Of a stretch of DNA of 64,000 nucleotides, positions 8,851 through 18,747 are shown piece by piece; position 1 is the first letter of the stretch, and each line of letters begins with the position of its first letter. A program made the translations under genes and the position numbers. The DNA comes from Shewanella chilikensis (GTDB taxonomy: Bacteria > Pseudomonadota > Gammaproteobacteria > Enterobacterales > Shewanellaceae): assembly GCF_002836945.1 (NCBI RefSeq), contig NZ_NIJM01000003.1:1-64000 (forward strand), given 5' to 3'. Under the pieces are notes generated by a model that searched no databases, was not told the DNA's origin, and saw only the letters and a list, made by a program, of their open reading frames with translations.

Positions 8851-8880
8851 ATTGTAACCTCTTTGCCACCTGCTTACCAA
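8851..8880 (-). promoter_or_regulatory. ssrA promoter
   Basis: On the minus strand TTGGTA (8880-8875) and TACAAT (8856-8851) are separated by 18 bases. The -10 element ends 11 bases before the mature tmRNA 5' end, leaving room for a short 5' extension to be trimmed, as in E. coli. Confidence 0.7.
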
Positions 8881-8954
8881 GGCTTTAATTAGCAAAGGAC
8901 AATCACTTGCTGGTTATCCGTACAATTGGTGTGCGAAATAACAACAAATATCAG

Positions 8955-9440
8955 TTACTTGCTCTTCATGACCCGGGCTTTTTCGATAGCCCAGTCACGT
9001 TGTTTAATATCGTCGCGCTTATCGTGGGCTTTCTTGCCCTTACCCAAGCCTATCTCAACCTTGACCCAGGCACCTTTGCGCCAGTACATGGAGATGGGCA
9101 CTATGGCGTAACCCTGCCTTTCAACCAAGCCGGCCAGACGGTCCAGCTCACGGCGATTGAGCAGTAGTTTACGCATGCGGGTTGGGTCGCAGACCACATG
9201 AGTGGATGCCGCACTGAGTGGGGTGATATTACAGTTGTGCAGGAAGGCTTCGCCATTTTTCAGCATGACAAAGCTTTCCGACAGATTCACCTTGCCGGCG
9301 CGGATGGATTTGACCTCCCATCCCATTAGGGACAGACCCGCTTCGAATTTTTCATCAAAGCGATATTCAAAGGTCGCACGCTTGTTCCGGGCAATGGTTG
9401 CCGGAGCGTTTGCGGATTTTTTTGCATTCTTCTTAGCCAT
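8955..9440 (-). CDS. smpB: SsrA-binding protein SmpB
   Basis: SmpB binds the tRNA-like part of tmRNA and carries it into the ribosomal A site. The 161-residue product from the ATG at 9440 ([20 protein letters not shown]) has the family's usual length; a longer open frame reaches 9641 but adds unrelated residues. Conserved signatures are [19 protein letters not shown] and the lysine-rich C-terminal tail with [10 protein letters not shown] and [10 protein letters not shown], which reaches into the decoding centre. It follows its partner gene on the same strand pattern seen in many gammaproteobacteria (smpB upstream of ssrA on the minus strand). Confidence 0.97.
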   Translation of the reverse strand: MAKKNAKKSANAPATIARNKRATFEYRFDEKFEAGLSLMGWEVKSIRAGKVNLSESFVMLKNGEAFLHNCNITPLSAASTHVVCDPTRMRKLLLNRRELDRLAGLVERQGYAIVPISMYWRKGAWVKVEIGLGKGKKAHDKRDDIKQRDWAIEKARVMKSK

Positions 9441-9648
9441 AGGCTGGCTATTATACGCAGCAGCAGCCAATTTGGAATTGGCCTGGAAGAATATTTTGAG
9501 TTGTGGGCAGTAGCTTAGGGTTTTGTTGCTGGCTTTTTGAGCGCTTACAGAGGCAGGACTCATTGCGATGGAACAAAGGATGCGTTTTTTGACCGGCATG
9601 CTAAAATCCGGGTCTGTTTTTGAGTCAGCCAAGAGTATCAACCAACGG

Positions 9649-10086
9649 ATGCCACAGATTTCCCGCAGTGTTCTGGTGCGTTACAGTGCGAAGCAGATGT
9701 ACCAGCTAGTCAATGATGTTGAGTCTTATAAAGAGTTTCTCCCTGGTTGCGTTGGCGGCAAGGTGTTGGAGTTTGATGGTAAAACCATGCTGGCGTCGGT
9801 AGATATCAGTAAGGCTGGGATCAGCAAGACCTTTACCACACGTAATCAGGTGGTGGAGGGGAGGAGTATTGAGCTGCAACTGGAGAATGGTCCTTTCAAG
9901 CATTTGACCGGTCATTGGTATTTTACCGAATTGGCCGAAGATGCATGTAAGGTGGAGTTTGAGTTGAATTTTGAGTTCTCCAGCACTTTGGTGGGTATGG
10001 CATTCGGCAAGGTATTCAAAGAGCTGGTTACCTCTATGGTTACGGCTTTTACTCAAAGGGCGAAGGAAGTATACAGTGGCAAGTGA
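9649..10086 (+). CDS. ratA: RatA, START-like ribosome association protein
   Basis: The 145-residue product ([20 protein letters not shown] onward) belongs to the START-like polyketide-cyclase/CoQ10 family. In E. coli RatA (PasT) has been described as blocking 70S association and as a ubiquinone-linked persistence factor; the two views are not settled. The ATG at 9649 gives the family length; an upstream ATG at 9568 adds a non-conserved stretch. The gene is divergent from smpB and overlaps ratB by 11 bases, the standard smpB/ratA/ratB arrangement. Confidence 0.92.
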   Translation: MPQISRSVLVRYSAKQMYQLVNDVESYKEFLPGCVGGKVLEFDGKTMLASVDISKAGISKTFTTRNQVVEGRSIELQLENGPFKHLTGHWYFTELAEDACKVEFELNFEFSSTLVGMAFGKVFKELVTSMVTAFTQRAKEVYSGK

Positions 10087-10411
10087 ACAGGAAAAATTCA
10101 GTGTCGATGTCATTTATGCCTTACCGACACAACAGAAGGTGATCAGTGTTTCCGTGACGCCGGGTACCAGTTTTATCGAGGCTGTACGTCAGAGTAACAT
10201 CCAGGCTTTTTTCCCTGAGATTGACTTGGAAACGGTGAAACTCGGAACCTTCAGTCGTCAGGTCAAACATGATGACGAAGTTGAACCCGGGCAGAGAATT
10301 GAAATCTATCGTCCTTTGATTGCCGACCCCAAAGAGGTTCGCCGTAAGCGTGCCGAGAAGGCTGCGGAAGAAGGGCGGATAAATAAAGTAACCGGCGCCA
10401 AAATAAGCTGA
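10076..10411 (+). CDS. ratB: RatB / RnfH-family ubiquitin-like protein
   Basis: This 111-residue protein is a member of the RnfH family (beta-grasp, ubiquitin-like). Its start is a GTG at 10076 inside the end of ratA, giving an N-terminus that reads [16 protein letters not shown] after the initiator. Family residues include the central FPEIDL...VKLGTFSR and the later VEPGQRIEIYRPLIADPKEVRRKRA. It is translationally coupled to ratA; a precise biochemical role for the family is not established. Confidence 0.88.
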   Translation: MASEQEKFSVDVIYALPTQQKVISVSVTPGTSFIEAVRQSNIQAFFPEIDLETVKLGTFSRQVKHDDEVEPGQRIEIYRPLIADPKEVRRKRAEKAAEEGRINKVTGAKIS

Positions 10412-10422
10412 GTTACTTTGCT

Positions 10423-10476
10423 GAACCCAAGATCTTAAAAAAGCGCCTGTTGGCGCTTTTTTAAGATCTTGGGTTC
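10423..10476. terminator. Bidirectional terminator between ratB and bamE
   Basis: A perfect 25-bp inverted repeat with a 4-base loop (arms 10423-10447 and 10452-10476) lies between the convergent genes. The central GC-rich part (AAGCGCC/GGCGCTT) is flanked by A and T runs, so it can terminate transcription from both sides. Confidence 0.9.
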
Positions 10477-10494
10477 AAGCTTAGGCCTAAGCCG

Positions 10495-10992
10495 TTACTT
10501 ACGGTCCTGTTCGTGCTTGTTCATCTTGGTTGGATCCTGCTCTTCAACCAAAGGTTTTTCATCGCCGCGCTGCTGAGGGATCTGCGGCGTTAGCTCAGGG
10601 CTGTTGGCCATTGGCAGGCTACTTTGTTCCAGCGGGGTATTGAATTCATTGCTTAGTTCGTAATCCCCAGTGACCTTGGTCAATTGATCGCCGCTAAAGT
10701 GCAGGATCAGTTCTTTGTGGGTAATGCTGGCATCACGACCACTCTTGTAATGGTATACATAGTACCAGGTATCATCCTTGAAGCTGTCCCGCAGTACAGG
10801 ACGCCCAAGCACAAATTCCACCTGTTCCTTGGTCATGTCGATGCGCAGCTTTTCCACTTGCTGAGGCTCCATATAGTTGCCCTGTGGAATATCAGGCTTG
10901 TACACCAGCCAGTCAAAGACACTGCAGGCACTGAGTGAGAGGGTGAGCGCACTGACGCTCAGCAGGGTAAGACTTTGCTTTTTAATTGACAT
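10495..10992 (-). CDS. bamE: Outer-membrane assembly lipoprotein BamE (SmpA)
   Basis: BamE is a lipoprotein of the BAM complex that inserts beta-barrel proteins into the outer membrane. The 165-residue precursor has a signal peptide ending in LSAC (Cys23), the lipidation site. The conserved core includes the loop around PQGNYM, the helix DMTKEQVEFVLGRP and the strand pair DDTWYYVYHYKSG. The C-terminal tail after about residue 125 is Pro/Gln/Glu-rich and longer than in E. coli BamE (113 residues). Confidence 0.93.
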   Translation of the reverse strand: MSIKKQSLTLLSVSALTLSLSACSVFDWLVYKPDIPQGNYMEPQQVEKLRIDMTKEQVEFVLGRPVLRDSFKDDTWYYVYHYKSGRDASITHKELILHFSGDQLTKVTGDYELSNEFNTPLEQSSLPMANSPELTPQIPQQRGDEKPLVEEQDPTKMNKHEQDRK

Positions 10993-11024
10993 TGAATGTG
11001 CTACTTCATGAAAAACTGTCGGCC

Positions 11025-11054
11025 ATAATACCCAAGCCCAGCCCGTGCTGACAA
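11025..11054 (-). promoter_or_regulatory. Probable bamE promoter
   Basis: Minus strand TTGTCA (11054-11049) and TATTAT (11030-11025) are 18 bases apart, about 30 bases ahead of the bamE ATG. The rest of the 480-base gap to the antiporter gene (10993-11475) shows no gene on either strand. Confidence 0.5.
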
Positions 11055-11323
11055 GGGCTATTGACTTGGCGCTTGAGGCTTCGACAACATAAAAGTGACT
11101 TGGTTCGTCTCTCTGTTGCCAAATTGTTGTCTTGGTTCAAATTAACTCCCGGCAAATAGAATAAGTTGGGGCGGCGGCTGATTTTAGTTGTTTCAGTTAA
11201 ATGGGTTCCAGTTAGACTGCCAAGAAATTTGAAATCGTTTTGCCGGCTTGCAATAAGCCTGCTGCATCATTGAAAACCATTTGTATTTAAAAGACTTATT
11301 TTTAAATAGGTTCAAAATTTCGG

Positions 11324-11352
11324 TTATCAAGGCCTATAAAGCTGGCTATACT
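11324..11352 (+). promoter_or_regulatory. Probable promoter of the cation/proton antiporter gene
   Basis: TTATCA (11324-11329) and TATACT (11347-11352) are separated by 17 bases and lie about 120 bases before the ATG at 11476, giving a long untranslated leader. Confidence 0.45.
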
Positions 11353-11475
11353 GAAACTCCCGTGATAGGCCCGAGTCAAACTTGCTTTGGGCCATTTAGA
11401 TCATCCATGCCTTTTATCCCTGTATATAAGTGTGGCAAACAACAGCCTTCTATTGCTATTTGTTAAGGAGTCTCG

Positions 11476-13245
11476 ATGGAACAGGCCGGCATTTTTACCT
11501 CTGTGCTCATGTTTTTGCTCGCTGCCGTGGTGTTGGTTCCACTTGGCAAGCGCTTTGGTATAGGCCCCATACTTTCTTACCTCGCCGCCGGAGTATTGCT
11601 TGGACCGGGCGGTGTTGCTGTGGTTTCCGAGCCGGCTGCTGTGCTTCATTTTGCCGAGCTTGGGGTGATCCTCATGCTGTTTGTCATGGGGCTGGAGTTG
11701 ACCCCAGGCAAACTCTGGGAACTTCGCAGTGCCATATTTGGCCTAGGCAGTGGTCAGTTACTGCTGTCCTGGGCAGCGGTCAGCGCTTTGGCATTCGGTG
11801 TCGGGCTTTCCATTGAAGCCGCTATCATTGTCGGTGCAGCTCTGTCGCTGTCTTCTACAGCATTTGCGGTGCAATTAATGAATGAGCAGCGACTGCTCAC
11901 TACACCAGTGGGGCGTGATGCCTTTGGGGTATTGCTGATGCAGGATCTGGCGGTGATCCCCATGATGCTGCTGATTGCTTATCTGTCGCCAAGCGGCGCC
12001 GATCCGGCTCATCATGCCGTACCCTGGTATTGGACCTGTGTAGCTTTATTGGGATTTTTGCTGGTGGGTAAATATCTGCTTCCCAAAGTATTGCAGTTGG
12101 TGGCGGCCAGTGGGGTGCGCGAAGTGCTGACGGCGTTTTCGCTATTGCTTGTGATGGGCAGTGCGGCGTTAATGGCCTGGCTCGGGCTGTCGGCCGGTAT
12201 GGGGGCGTTTTTGGCCGGTATCATGCTGGCCAACTCGGGTTATCGCCATCAGCTTGAAACCGATATTGAACCTTTCAAGGGTTTGCTGTTGGGGCTGTTT
12301 TTCATGGCCGTAGGCATGACCATGGATCTTGGCTTACTGCTGAAGGAGCCTTTGGCGTTGTTGGGGATCCTCTTTGGCATGCTGGCGGTGAAGACTTTGG
12401 TACTTATGTTGCTTGGGAAGTTTAGACACCATACCTGGCGCAGTGCCATGGTGTTGGGGTTGATCCTGGCCGAAGGCGGTGAATTTGCTTTTGTACTGCT
12501 TTCCCAAGCGCAGTTGTCAGGGCTTTTATCCGAAAAAATCAGCCAGATGTTGGTGTTGGCTATAGGTTTGTCGATGGCGATAACGCCTTATTTGTTGAAA
12601 TTGTTCAGGCTGCTAGGCAAACCGGCAGAAGCGAGCCGTTTACCTGATGTGATAGAAGCGTCAGAAAGCGAGGTGGTCATCGCCGGTTTTGGCCGCATGG
12701 GACAGATAACCGGCCGTATTTTGGCATCCTCGGGGATCCCGTTTGTGGCGCTGGATAAAGATGCCCGCCATGTGGATGTGGTGCGCCAGTTTGGGGGGGA
12801 AGTGTATTTTGGTGATGCCAAGCGGCTCGATATGCTGTTTTCGGCCGGTTTGCCCAAGGCGCGGGTGATCCTGGTAGCGGTCAACAATGTGGAAGATTCA
12901 TTGCAGATAGTGACTCAGGTGAAGACGCACTTTCCCCATGTAGCCGTGGTCGCCAGGGCCCGTGACCGTAACCATGCTTATCGTTTGATGAGTCTTGGAG
13001 TGACGTCGGTATTTCGGGAAACCTTCGGCTCGGCCCTCAGTGCCAGTGAAAGTGTGTTGCAAACACTGGGACTCAGTCAGGTACAAGCCAATGAGCGGGT
13101 GAAGATATTTGCCGAGCACGACAAGGCACAGGTTGAAGCCGGAGCCAAGCACAAGGACGATCTTAAGGAGCTTATTCGCTTGTCCAATAAGGGCAGGGCA
13201 GAGCTGGAGTCCTTGATGCGAGCTGATAAAGACAAGGGGCTATAA
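11476..13245 (+). CDS. Monovalent cation:proton antiporter, CPA2 family (KefB/KefC-like)
   Basis: This 589-residue inner-membrane protein should exchange K+ (or Na+) for H+. The first ~375 residues are a many-span Na+/H+ exchanger domain, with FAELGVILMLFVMGLELTP near residues 55-75 and the FGVLLMQDLAVIPMMLL segment near 155-170 typical of Kef proteins. A TrkA-N (RCK) nucleotide-binding domain starts near residue 398 with the Rossmann signature VVIAGFGRMGQ and runs to about 520. A good RBS (AAGGAG) precedes the ATG. It is close to KefB/KefC but no KefG/KefF ancillary gene is adjacent, so glutathione gating is not implied. Confidence 0.9.
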   Translation: MEQAGIFTSVLMFLLAAVVLVPLGKRFGIGPILSYLAAGVLLGPGGVAVVSEPAAVLHFAELGVILMLFVMGLELTPGKLWELRSAIFGLGSGQLLLSWAAVSALAFGVGLSIEAAIIVGAALSLSSTAFAVQLMNEQRLLTTPVGRDAFGVLLMQDLAVIPMMLLIAYLSPSGADPAHHAVPWYWTCVALLGFLLVGKYLLPKVLQLVAASGVREVLTAFSLLLVMGSAALMAWLGLSAGMGAFLAGIMLANSGYRHQLETDIEPFKGLLLGLFFMAVGMTMDLGLLLKEPLALLGILFGMLAVKTLVLMLLGKFRHHTWRSAMVLGLILAEGGEFAFVLLSQAQLSGLLSEKISQMLVLAIGLSMAITPYLLKLFRLLGKPAEASRLPDVIEASESEVVIAGFGRMGQITGRILASSGIPFVALDKDARHVDVVRQFGGEVYFGDAKRLDMLFSAGLPKARVILVAVNNVEDSLQIVTQVKTHFPHVAVVARARDRNHAYRLMSLGVTSVFRETFGSALSASESVLQTLGLSQVQANERVKIFAEHDKAQVEAGAKHKDDLKELIRLSNKGRAELESLMRADKDKGL

Positions 13246-13580
13246 TGGAAGGAGCGAACAAGTCCCATGTGTGGTCTGGGGCGGCTTACTAACCGGCAAG
13301 CTAAGCTCTACAACAGAGAACACCACGGGGAATTATTCGCATCTTTTTAAGCGTGGTCGGATAAATGAGAGCTTGTCTTACGTTTCTTGCTTGGATGTTT
13401 GATCTAGGTTTTGGGCAGTTTTTATTCGGCTTATGGTGAGTTTAGCTTTATAAGCCAGGTTCTATACCCAATCATCATTATCTCAAGCCTTATAGGAGTG
13501 ACTGTTTCAAGCGCACAACAGGAAATTGAAGTGGTTGCAGTTTGCTGAGGATAAAGGGCTGATAGATATTAAAGAGGTAC
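13246..13580. other. Intergenic region between antiporter gene and gltA
   Basis: No gene, clear repeat or RNA structure is apparent apart from the gltA terminator at its right end. The antiporter gene and gltA are convergent, so no promoter is required here. Confidence 0.4.
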
Positions 13581-13612
13581 AAAAAATCCGATGACCAGAG
13601 GTCATCGGATTT
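13581..13612 (-). terminator. gltA terminator
   Basis: A perfect 13-bp stem (AAATCCGATGACC, loop AGA, GGTCATCGGATTT) followed on the minus strand by a T run lies just after the gltA stop codon. Confidence 0.9.
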
Positions 13613-13631
13613 GGACTTTAAACACTTAGAT

Positions 13632-14918
13632 TTAACGCTTGTCCAGTTCCACGAAGTCGCGGGAAGTCGCGCCTGTGTAGAGCTGACGTGGACGGCTGAT
13701 CTTGTGACCAGGCTGATCCAGCATCTCTTTCCAGTGGGCAATCCAGCCAACGGTGCGGGCCAGGGCAAAGATAACGGTAAACATGGAGGTTGGAATACCA
13801 ATCGCCTTCATGATGATACCTGAGTAGAAGTCGACGTTTGGATAGAGCTTCTTGGAGATGAAGTATTCATCTTCCAGGGCGATACGCTCAAGTTCCATGG
13901 CAACATCCAGCAGAGGGTCGTTAACCTTGAGTTCGGCCAGCACTTCGTGACAGGTTTCACGCATCACTTTGGCGCGTGGATCGAAGTTTTTGTAAACCCT
14001 GTGACCGAAGCCCATCAGACGGAAAGGATCATCCTTGTCTTTGGCGCGTTCGATAAACTCAGGGATGCGATCCACAGTACCGATTTCTTCCAGCATACGC
14101 AGACAAGCTTCGTTGGCACCACCATGGGCAGGTCCCCACAGCGAAGCGATACCGGCAGCGATACAGGCAAATGGGTTAGCACCTGAAGAGCCCGCCAGAC
14201 GCACGGTTGAGGTTGAAGCGTTCTGCTCGTGATCGGCGTGCAGGATAAAGATGCGATCCATGGCACGTTCCACAATCGGGTTCACCTTGTATTCTTCACA
14301 AGGTACAGCGAACATCATCGACAGGAAGTTACCGGCATAGCTCAGGTCGTTGCGTGGGTACACGAACGGCTGTCCTATGGAGTACTTGTAGCACATGGCG
14401 GCAATGGTTGGCATCTTGGAAACCAGGCGGAAGGCTGCAATTTCACGATGACGGGCATCGTTGACATCCAAAGAGTCCTGATAGAAAGAAGACAAAGCGC
14501 CTGTCACGCCACAAAGCATGGCCATTGGGTGAGCGTCACGACGGAAGCCTCTGAAAAAGAAGGCCAACTGCTCATGCACCATGGTATGAGTTTTAACTGT
14601 GTAGGCGAATTTTTCATACTCTGCCTTACTTGGCAGCTCGCCGTACAACAGTAGGTAACAGAGATCCAGGTAGTCGGATTCTGTCGCCAGTTGATCTATC
14701 GGATAGCCACGGTGTAACAATACACCCTGCGCACCATCGATATAGGTAATTGCAGATTCACAGGAGGCCGTCGCGAGAAATCCTGGATCAAAGGTAAAGT
14801 AGCCTTTACTGCCGAGTTTACTGATATCGATTACGTCGAAACCAGCAGTTCCTTGTTTCACTGGCAGTTCAATCGAGTCGTTCCCTGGTAATTCCAATTT
14901 GGCTTTTAAATCAGCCAT
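13632..14918 (-). CDS. gltA: Citrate synthase (type II)
   Basis: Citrate synthase condenses oxaloacetate and acetyl-CoA at the entry of the TCA cycle. The 428-residue length equals the hexameric, NADH-regulated type II enzymes. Visible active-site segments are [27 protein letters not shown] with the catalytic His, and [13 protein letters not shown] with the second His. The N-terminal NADH-binding type II region is present. It is divergent from sdhCDAB across a 412-base regulatory gap, the usual gammaproteobacterial layout. Confidence 0.97.
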   Translation of the reverse strand: MADLKAKLELPGNDSIELPVKQGTAGFDVIDISKLGSKGYFTFDPGFLATASCESAITYIDGAQGVLLHRGYPIDQLATESDYLDLCYLLLYGELPSKAEYEKFAYTVKTHTMVHEQLAFFFRGFRRDAHPMAMLCGVTGALSSFYQDSLDVNDARHREIAAFRLVSKMPTIAAMCYKYSIGQPFVYPRNDLSYAGNFLSMMFAVPCEEYKVNPIVERAMDRIFILHADHEQNASTSTVRLAGSSGANPFACIAAGIASLWGPAHGGANEACLRMLEEIGTVDRIPEFIERAKDKDDPFRLMGFGHRVYKNFDPRAKVMRETCHEVLAELKVNDPLLDVAMELERIALEDEYFISKKLYPNVDFYSGIIMKAIGIPTSMFTVIFALARTVGWIAHWKEMLDQPGHKISRPRQLYTGATSRDFVELDKR

Positions 14919-15117
14919 ACCCCGTTCTCCTTACTTCATTCTTATGTGAGTGCGGCATGTCAAACGGCCATTACTTTACAGCCAATCCAGATCACATTTC
15001 AATTTAAATAAGCGTTTAAATTCGTTAGACCATGGTATAGGTAAGACCAATTTCCCTGATAACACCAGCACTTATCCTGTAAAAAGGGCAAAAAAACAAA
15101 ATTTGGATAATGTGATG

Positions 15118-15147
15118 TTTGTATTTGACATTTACGACGAGTATACT
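15118..15147 (+). promoter_or_regulatory. Possible sdhC promoter
   Basis: TTTGTA (15118-15123) and TATACT (15142-15147) are 18 bases apart. The -35 is weak, as expected for an activator- or repressor-controlled TCA promoter. The leader to sdhC would be about 180 bases. Confidence 0.35.
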
Positions 15148-15195
15148 TGCTGCGGCTCGCAAGAGCTACAAACGGCGGGCTTGGTTAGCATATCA

Positions 15196-15204
15196 CTAAT
15201 TAAC
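15196..15204 (-). promoter_or_regulatory. Candidate ArcA-binding half-site in the gltA-sdhC gap
   Basis: CTAATTAAC reads GTTAATTAG on the minus strand, matching the core of the ArcA box. ArcA represses sdh in E. coli; control here is inference from one half-site downstream of the possible sdhC promoter. Confidence 0.3.
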
Positions 15205-15330
15205 TAATTTTGTGTGTTGTCAACAAGTTAGCTTTTTGTTTCAACCTTCTATTGTGAAACCCTTCTCTGTGACTTCAGTCACAGAACTGTGTAAGAGCAA
15301 AATCGGTTCACATAACAAAAAAAATGCTCA

Positions 15331-15726
15331 ATGGAGCTGAGTGAGCAGAACGTGAAAAAGCAAAGACCTGTCCATTTAGATCTGCAGACCATTCGCTTCC
15401 CGGCGACTGCAATTGTGTCCATTCTACACCGGGTATCCGGTGTCATCATGCTGTTCGCTGTTGGTATACTTCTCTGGTTGCTGAATGCCTCGCTGGCGTC
15501 GGCCGAGAGTTTCCAAGGCGTACAATCTCTGTTAGACAACTTCGTGGTGAAGTTTATCCTGTGGGGCATTCTGACCGCACTGGCTTATCATTTGCTGGGC
15601 GGCTTGCGTCACCTGGTAATGGATACCGGTCGTTGGGAAGAGTTACCTTCGGGTAAGGCATCGGCCAAGGCAGTATTTGTCCTGACCGCAGTGTTTTCTG
15701 TATTAGCGGGGATCTGGGTATGGTAA
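15331..15726 (+). CDS. sdhC: Succinate dehydrogenase cytochrome b556 subunit
   Basis: SdhC is one of two membrane anchors of complex II; it binds heme b and ubiquinone. The 131-residue product has the family N-terminus ([18 protein letters not shown]), the quinone-site region [12 protein letters not shown] and the heme-ligand His in GGLRHLVMD, with three membrane spans. I used the ATG at 15331; a GTG at 15352 would match the E. coli start more closely. It overlaps sdhD by 7 bases. Confidence 0.93.
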   Translation: MELSEQNVKKQRPVHLDLQTIRFPATAIVSILHRVSGVIMLFAVGILLWLLNASLASAESFQGVQSLLDNFVVKFILWGILTALAYHLLGGLRHLVMDTGRWEELPSGKASAKAVFVLTAVFSVLAGIWVW

Positions 15727-16067
15727 CCAATGCAGCGAGTTTTGGACGCAGTGGTGTTCATGACTTCATCCTATTACGCGCAAGTGCTGTCATTCTGGCC
15801 GTTTACACTATATTCCTGGTCGGATTCGCAGCTTGCAGTTCACCTCTCACCTACGACGTCTGGCATGGGCTGTTTGCTTCACTGCCGATGAAAGTCTTTA
15901 CTCTGCTGGCGCTGATTGCGTTGCTGATCCATGCCTGGATCGGTATCTGGCAGGTACTGACTGACTACGTCAAAAACGTAGCACTGCGTGGGGTTTTACA
16001 GTTTGTCTTTGTCGTGACCGCCTTTGCTTATCTGGCGTCGGGCATAGTAATAGTGTGGGGTGTTTAA
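15720..16067 (+). CDS. sdhD: Succinate dehydrogenase hydrophobic anchor subunit
   Basis: The 115-residue second membrane anchor of complex II. Three hydrophobic spans are visible, and the segment [17 protein letters not shown] corresponds to the first. It carries [16 protein letters not shown], where the His and the Tyr near the quinone pocket occur in the family. Translationally coupled to sdhC (7-base overlap) and directly followed by sdhA without a gap. Confidence 0.93.
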   Translation: MVTNAASFGRSGVHDFILLRASAVILAVYTIFLVGFAACSSPLTYDVWHGLFASLPMKVFTLLALIALLIHAWIGIWQVLTDYVKNVALRGVLQFVFVVTAFAYLASGIVIVWGV

Positions 16068-17834
16068 GTGGCTATTCCAGTACGCGAGTTTGACGCTGTC
16101 GTGATTGGTGCCGGTGGTGCCGGCATGCGCGCAGCACTGCAGATTTCTCAAGAGGGCAAGAGCTGTGCGCTCCTGTCCAAGGTTTTTCCTACACGTTCTC
16201 ACACGGTTTCGGCTCAGGGCGGGATCACTGTTGCTCTGGGTAATGCCCACGAGGACAACTGGGAACACCATATGTACGACACGGTAAAAGGTTCCGACTT
16301 CATCGGTGACCAGGATGCCATCGAGTACATGTGTCAGACTGGCCCCGAAGCGGTTATCGAGCTGGAGCAGATGGGTCTGCCATTCTCCCGCTTTGAAAAC
16401 GGCACTATTTATCAGCGTCCTTTCGGCGGTCAATCCAAGAATTTCGGTGGTGAGCAGGCGGCCCGTACCGCGGCTGCTGCTGACCGTACCGGCCACGCTC
16501 TGCTGCACTGCTTGTACCAGCAGAACGTCAAGAACAAGACTCAGGTATTTTCCGAGTGGTATGCCTTGGATCTGGTTAAAAACGAAGACGGTGCCATCGT
16601 AGGTTGTACTGCAATCGAAATTGAAACCGGTGAAATTGTTTACTTCAAAGCCAAGGCCACAGTGTTGGCTACTGGCGGCGCCGGTCGTATCTTTGCTTCT
16701 ACTACCAATGCTCACATCAACACAGGTGATGGTGTTGGTATGGCTGCCCGTGCCGGGGTTCAGCTGCAGGACATGGAAATGTGGCAGTTCCACCCAACCG
16801 GGATTGCCGGTGCCGGTGTTCTGGTGACTGAAGGTTGTCGTGGTGAGGGCGGTTACCTGCTCAATAAAGACGGCGAACGCTTCATGGAGCGCTATGCACC
16901 CAACGCCAAAGACCTGGCATCCCGTGACGTGGTTGCCCGCTCCATGATGACAGAGATTCGTGAAGGCCGCGGTTGTGAAGGTCCTATGGGCCCACACCTG
17001 AAGCTGAAGCTGGACCATCTGGGCAAAGAAACCCTGGAAGCGCGTCTGCCTGGTGTATGTGAACTGTCCCGTACCTTTGCTCACATAGACCCCGCCGATG
17101 GCCCAATTCCGGTTATCCCGACCTGTCACTATATGATGGGTGGTCTGCCAACCAAGGTATCCGGTCAGGTGATCCACAAGAACGCCGATGGTACTGAAGA
17201 AGATATCAAGGGTCTGTTCGCCGTGGGCGAAATTGCTTGTGTATCTGTTCACGGTGCCAACCGTCTGGGTGGTAACTCACTGCTCGACTTGGTAGTGTTT
17301 GGTCGTGCAGCCGGTCAACACCTGGGTAAAGCGCTGGATGAAACCGCAGATCCCAAAGCTGCGACTGAAGCCGATATTCAGAAGTCTCTCGAGCGCCTGA
17401 ATCGTTGGGAAAGCAATAAAGACGGCGAAGATCCGGCGGTTATCCGTAAAGATCTGCAGATGTGTATGCAGCTGAACTTCTCGGTATTCCGTAGCGGTGA
17501 TGCCATGGCCGAAGGCCTGAAAGAACTGCAGAAAATCCGTGAGCGTTTGGCCAATGCCAAGCTATCTGACAACTCCAGAGAGTTCAACACTCAGCGTATC
17601 GAGTGTCTGGAACTGGATAATCTGATGGCGACAGCTATCGCATCTGCTTACGCAGCCAACTTCCGTACCGAGAGCCGCGGTGCTCACAGTCGTGAAGACT
17701 TCCCTGAGCGTGATGACGCCAACTGGCTGTGCCACAGCCTGTTTGATCCAGTTAAGGAAACCATGTCCACCCGTGAAGTGAACATGGCGCCCAAGACACG
17801 TGAAGCCTTCCCGCCGAAGAAGCGTACCTACTAA
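16068..17834 (+). CDS. sdhA: Succinate dehydrogenase flavoprotein subunit
   Basis: The 588-residue catalytic subunit oxidises succinate to fumarate. Near the N-terminus are the dinucleotide-binding [11 protein letters not shown] and [11 protein letters not shown], whose His carries covalent [24 protein letters not shown] forms the substrate site. The C-terminus [14 protein letters not shown] segment ([11 protein letters not shown]) is also conserved. It starts with GTG directly after the sdhD stop. Long antisense frames across this gene are shadows. Confidence 0.97.
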   Translation: MAIPVREFDAVVIGAGGAGMRAALQISQEGKSCALLSKVFPTRSHTVSAQGGITVALGNAHEDNWEHHMYDTVKGSDFIGDQDAIEYMCQTGPEAVIELEQMGLPFSRFENGTIYQRPFGGQSKNFGGEQAARTAAAADRTGHALLHCLYQQNVKNKTQVFSEWYALDLVKNEDGAIVGCTAIEIETGEIVYFKAKATVLATGGAGRIFASTTNAHINTGDGVGMAARAGVQLQDMEMWQFHPTGIAGAGVLVTEGCRGEGGYLLNKDGERFMERYAPNAKDLASRDVVARSMMTEIREGRGCEGPMGPHLKLKLDHLGKETLEARLPGVCELSRTFAHIDPADGPIPVIPTCHYMMGGLPTKVSGQVIHKNADGTEEDIKGLFAVGEIACVSVHGANRLGGNSLLDLVVFGRAAGQHLGKALDETADPKAATEADIQKSLERLNRWESNKDGEDPAVIRKDLQMCMQLNFSVFRSGDAMAEGLKELQKIRERLANAKLSDNSREFNTQRIECLELDNLMATAIASAYAANFRTESRGAHSREDFPERDDANWLCHSLFDPVKETMSTREVNMAPKTREAFPPKKRTY

Positions 17835-17846
17835 GGAGTTGCGAAG

Positions 17847-18554
17847 ATGAAATTGGATATTGCAGTTTATCGCTACAATCCTGATGTAGATACTAAACCC
17901 TACATGCAGGATTACAGCCTGGAAGTGACTGAAGGCACCGATATGATGGTGTTGGATGCCTTGCTCAAGCTTAAAGAGCAGGACCCAAGCCTGTCTTTCC
18001 GTCGCTCTTGCCGCGAAGGGGTTTGTGGCTCAGACGGCATGAACATGAACGGTAAAAACGGTCTGGCCTGTATCACGCCTGTGTCTGCCTTCAAGGGCAA
18101 AAAGATTGAAATCCGTCCTCTGCCCGGTATGCCAGTAGTGCGTGATCTGGTGGTTGACTTGAGTCAGTTTTACAAGCAATACGAGAAGATCAAGCCGTAC
18201 CTCATCAATGATGAGAAGAAGCCGGCCCGTGAACATCTGCAGTCACCGGAGGAGCGTGCTCACCTGGATGGTCTGTATGAATGTATCATGTGTGCTTGTT
18301 GTTCTACGGCTTGCCCATCATTCTGGTGGAACCCGGACAAATTTGTTGGCCCCAGTGGTCTGCTGCATGCCTATCGCTTCCTGATAGACAGCCGTGATAC
18401 TGCGACCGAGGAGCGTCTGAGCGAGCTGGATGATGCATACAGCGTCTTCCGTTGCCACGGCATTATGAACTGTGTGGATGTTTGTCCGAAAGGCCTGAAC
18501 CCAACCAAGGCCATCGGACACATCAAGTCCATGTTGCTGAAGCGGGCTGTATAA
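17847..18554 (+). CDS. sdhB: Succinate dehydrogenase iron-sulfur subunit
   Basis: SdhB passes electrons from FAD to quinone through three Fe-S clusters. The 235-residue product shows the [2Fe-2S] segment CREGVCGSDGMNMNG, the [4Fe-4S] segment CIMCACCSTACPSFWWN and the [3Fe-4S] region CHGIMNCVDVCPKGLNP. A good RBS (AAGGAG) lies between sdhA and sdhB. Confidence 0.97.
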   Translation: MKLDIAVYRYNPDVDTKPYMQDYSLEVTEGTDMMVLDALLKLKEQDPSLSFRRSCREGVCGSDGMNMNGKNGLACITPVSAFKGKKIEIRPLPGMPVVRDLVVDLSQFYKQYEKIKPYLINDEKKPAREHLQSPEERAHLDGLYECIMCACCSTACPSFWWNPDKFVGPSGLLHAYRFLIDSRDTATEERLSELDDAYSVFRCHGIMNCVDVCPKGLNPTKAIGHIKSMLLKRAV

Positions 18555-18600
18555 ATGCAAGACGACGAGCTTAATCCAATAATTACATAGGCTCGTGGGG

Positions 18601-18632
18601 AGTCACTTTCTCTGGGCAGAAAGTGGCTCTTT
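18601..18632 (+). terminator. Hairpin between sdhB and sucA (partial terminator)
   Basis: An 11-bp stem with one G-T pair (AGTCACTTTCT / AGAAAGTGGCT, 7-base loop) is followed by a short T-rich run. It lies in the 193-base sdhB-sucA gap and may terminate part of the sdh transcripts or stabilise processed ends, letting sdh and suc expression differ. Confidence 0.5.
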
Positions 18633-18747
18633 GTGTGTAAAGGACTACAAAAGGCCGTAACATCCGGATGTCCCAGGGGCGGCTGAGACCCTGCCTAGGC
18701 AGGGAAAATATGGCTAAGCACGTGTATCAAGTTTGAAAGGATAAGAA

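Noticed and set aside
9568..9648. N-terminal extension of RatA from the ATG at 9568
   Set aside because: The added residues are not part of the family and the ATG at 9649 gives the usual length.
15996..17252. 418-codon minus-strand open frame opposite sdhA
   Set aside because: Antisense of a clearly real SdhA; composition and lack of any recognised motif mark it as a shadow of biased codons.
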